Positions 61,153 through 64,000 of a DNA stretch of 64,000 nt are shown here, piece after piece (the first letter of the stretch is position 1; the number at the start of each line of letters is the position of its first letter). Under the pieces are notes generated by a model that saw only the letters and a program-made list of their open reading frames with translations, had not been told where the DNA came from and did no database searches. Source of the DNA: an uncultured Flavobacteriales bacterium (GTDB taxonomy: Bacteria; Bacteroidota; Bacteroidia; Flavobacteriales_D; Parvicellaceae); the NCBI GenBank assembly GCA_943787725.1, contig CALSNM010000007.1:1-64000 (forward strand), read 5' to 3'. The translations under genes were made by a program, and so were the position numbers.

Positions 61153-63854
61153 TTATTCGTTCAGTAATTCCAGTGTTTCTTGCGCTGAAATAATCTTACC
61201 ATTGAAATCTCCGATAACAAACGTATCTATCAAGCCTTCTCTTTCCAATTCAGCTTGAAACTCTTCGGCTTCATCAAATGTCTCAAACCATCCTAGGAAA
61301 GACCTAATTAAACCTGATTCCGGATCTCTCTTAAATGTAACATCACCAATTGCAAGGTATATGTCCAGCACTTCCGTTGGAACATTTCCTGTATATTCCC
61401 CTACTTGAACTCTAAATCGAACTAATTCCCTACGCACAACACTTCCTGTTGGTTCTACAGATTCAACTATAACATCTTTAGAAGTATCTACAACATCAAA
61501 ATTCGCTTCGGATAGCTTAATACGCTTACCATCCCTGAACGCAACGATAAATGAACCTTCATATCCCATTTCTAACAATGCAATTCTATGTTCTGCAGCT
61601 TTACTTTTTTCATCAGAAGAGCCTGAGTAATACCTAAACAAATCATCATCGCCTTCAGTGTAGACCACTTCTCTAGCATCACTAAACACACTGGTAGATA
61701 ATTCTTTGCGAAAAGCGCCAATCTGCACCCTGTATGTTGTTCCCAGGCTAATATCAACAGTATTTAGAGTCGTATCAACCGCACTAACTATACTCGTGTC
61801 AACTACACTCACTATACTCGTGTCAACTGCACTCTCTGAACTCGCCGCAGCGGCAGCGGCTGACAGCAATAATTCCGCTCTTGCTTTATCGATTGCTTCT
61901 TGACTTACAAATTCTAAAGCTTCATCTTTCGAAACTTTTGCAATACCTTTCACATCCATTCCGTTTTTCTTGAATTGATCCATTGCAGCCATAGCTTCTT
62001 CCAAAGTATTGTAACCTCTTACAACATACTCGCGTGTACCATCATCTCTTTCAACTACGTGGAATCCTGGTTGGCTTAATAATTTATCTCTAATTTCTTT
62101 CGGTAATTGTCCTTCATCCGAATCAAAAACTACCGCTACATCTACAAAACCTTCGCTATCATTGGCAAAACCACTAGTATTAATAGGAAGACTTGAACCT
62201 TCACCCAGTGTTACGCTAGCAACATCTATACTATATTCCGTACCCAAAGAGTCCTTATATTTTCTATAAGCCAATTCAAAATCAGCATCAGACATCGTAA
62301 CTCCAACCTTATTAACCATTGCATCGGGTTTTGTTGCTTTCTCTTCATCTAAATAATCTGGAACACCGTCCAAATCATTATCTAATGGACATCCAAACTC
62401 ATCCACAAGAATTCCTTCAGGGGTTTTTGCGCACAAATCAATAAAGTCTACTATTAAATCACCATCAGAATCAATAGAATCTAATTTTTGCATATCATCA
62501 AACATTGAAGGCTTATCTTCCTCAATAGAGTCTATTTTTCCAGAATTCAGATCGATAGAAAGTGCAAAATGCGAATATAAAAATCTATCATTTGCCTTAT
62601 TCCCTTGTCTGCCTCCCAAACTTTCAATAGTGATTCCATCAACCAAATCAGAAAACGCAAAATGCATGGATGTTCCTACTCTAAATTTTATTCGATCAGT
62701 TATGTGAAAATTTGCACCAACTTCTAAAGGAATAGCAAACGTCCTTTCCGAATATTTACCAAAACCATCTAAATCCAATTCTCTTATATCACTTTCATAA
62801 ACATAATCTCGATAAATTTCGGTTGCATCTTCAGAGCCAACAGATCCTTCCTCCATATTTCTAATCGTCCCATCAGACCAGTAATTATAGTAATTACCAT
62901 TCGCATCGTACATGTCAGATTTGGACAAGAACTCCATTGACTCTATACCAAAAGATATATATGGATCCACATTTCTTTCTGGTTTTAGCAGCTGCTTAAA
63001 ATTATAATTTAAAGTCCACCCACCTGTTGTTATGTGAGAATTGAAATTTAAATTGCGTGTTTCAGACCTTTCGCTTCCACTCACCTGACCAAATAATACA
63101 TAAAAACTTATGTCTAAGTAATCATTAATTGGATTTATCAAGCGTAAATCGTAACCTATTCTACTAACAGTTGGATGATAGCCTTTGTGATTACTCCCTA
63201 TATCTCCATAAAAAGTAAACATCCCTGTCCCCAAACTTAATTGCGGTCTAAATACTATTTCCAATGGCTTCGGTCCTAAACTCTCCTTTTCATTGGAAAC
63301 CTCCATAGCATCTGAAGAGTCTGAAACATCTATAACTGATGTAGAATCTGGAACACCCATAACCGCTGTAGAATCTGGAACACCCATAACCGCTGTGGAG
63401 TCTGGAACACCCATAACCGCTGTAGAATCTGGAACACCCATAACCGCTGTAGAATCTGGAACACCCATAACCGTGTAGAATCTGGAACACCCATAACCGC
63501 TGTGGAGTCTGGAACACCCATAACCGCTGTAGAATCTGGAACACCCATAACCGCTGTAGAATCTGGAACACCCATAACCGCTGTAGAATCTGGAACACCC
63601 ATAACCGCTGTAGAATCTGGAACACCCATAACCGCTGTAGATCTGGAAACCCATAACCGCTGTAGATCTGGAACACCCATAACCGCTGTAGAATCTGGAA
63701 CACCCATAACCGCTGTAGAATCTGGAACACCCATAACCGCTGTAGAATCTGGAACACCCATAACCGCTGTGGAGTCTGTGGTGTTTTCTTGAGAGAAACC
63801 AACAACGGTCAATAAACTGCAAATAAATAAGAATATGAGGTGTTTAATTTTCAT
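61153..63854 (-). CDS. SPOR-domain outer-membrane-type protein with N-terminal DSTAVMGVP tandem repeats and TSP3-like Ca repeats; one net frameshift inside the repeat
   Basis: Signal peptide ORF (63330-63854) and body ORF (61153-63822). Body has a barrel-like segment, DSDGDLIVDFIDLCAKTPEGILVDEFGCPLDNDLDGVPDYLD, and two SPOR-like modules (YRVQIGAFRKEL, RFRVQVGEYTGNVP). Confidence 0.8.
63332..63786. repeat. 18-unit, 27-bp tandem repeat (ATAACCGCTGTAGAATCTGGAACACCC)
   Basis: Unit boundaries counted by hand; units 6, 12 and 13 have deletions of 1, 2 and 1 nt; flank unit 63305-63331 is degenerate. Confidence 0.95.
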
Positions 63855-64000
63855 TTAAATACTTCTAAAATCATTCCGTGTACGGCACTGTGAGCATAAT
63901 GTTCTATTAAAGTAAGTAAAAAAACAAAAAAATACATGGCAATAAGAGAAGTTTGAGGCGAATGATGCACTAACAAATGTTAAGAAGCCAAATTCTATCG

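Noticed and set aside
63293-63792. Plus-strand ORFs (ESGTPITAV repeats) across the tandem array, and a possible CRISPR-like repeat block
   Set aside because: They are antisense readings of the 27-bp coding repeat. Units are directly adjacent with no unique spacers and no cas genes are nearby.

Overview
A 64 kb chromosomal window that looks like a Bacteroidota (Flavobacteriales-type) genome. The evidence is TAnnTTTG-like promoters, type IX secretion (T9SS) genes, gliding-type genes (gldJ, gldA) and T9SS-sorted cargo proteins. Most of it is housekeeping: threonine aldolase, holA, AMP nucleosidase, PDH E1-alpha/E2, cytidine deaminase, anmK, glutamate dehydrogenase, NhaD, ExbB/ExbD/TonB, folC, tRNA-Val, rsgA, dtd, metK, lysS, PGI/PMI, lipB, MscS, and CBS-domain cystathionine beta-synthase-like protein. 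The core of interest is a T9SS locus (porV-porU-porP/sprF-gldJ) next to a VTC-type polyphosphate polymerase/DUF4956 pair. Other notable items: a SAM-II-like riboswitch before metK, a paired HxlR operator candidate, an orphan Imm40-like immunity protein, a multidomain T9SS peptidoglycan hydrolase, a decayed acetolactate synthase remnant, an 18-unit 27-bp tandem repeat in a SPOR-domain protein, and a terminator-like hairpin at the predicted 5' end of the gldA transcript. Many genes (S8 peptidase, porU, folC, tonB, holA, acyl-CoA dehydrogenase, gldA and others) are broken by small indels although the protein sequence continues in another frame. This looks mostly like consensus sequence error, but it needs reads to settle. 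I found no mobile element, CRISPR array, rRNA or clearly novel defence system.
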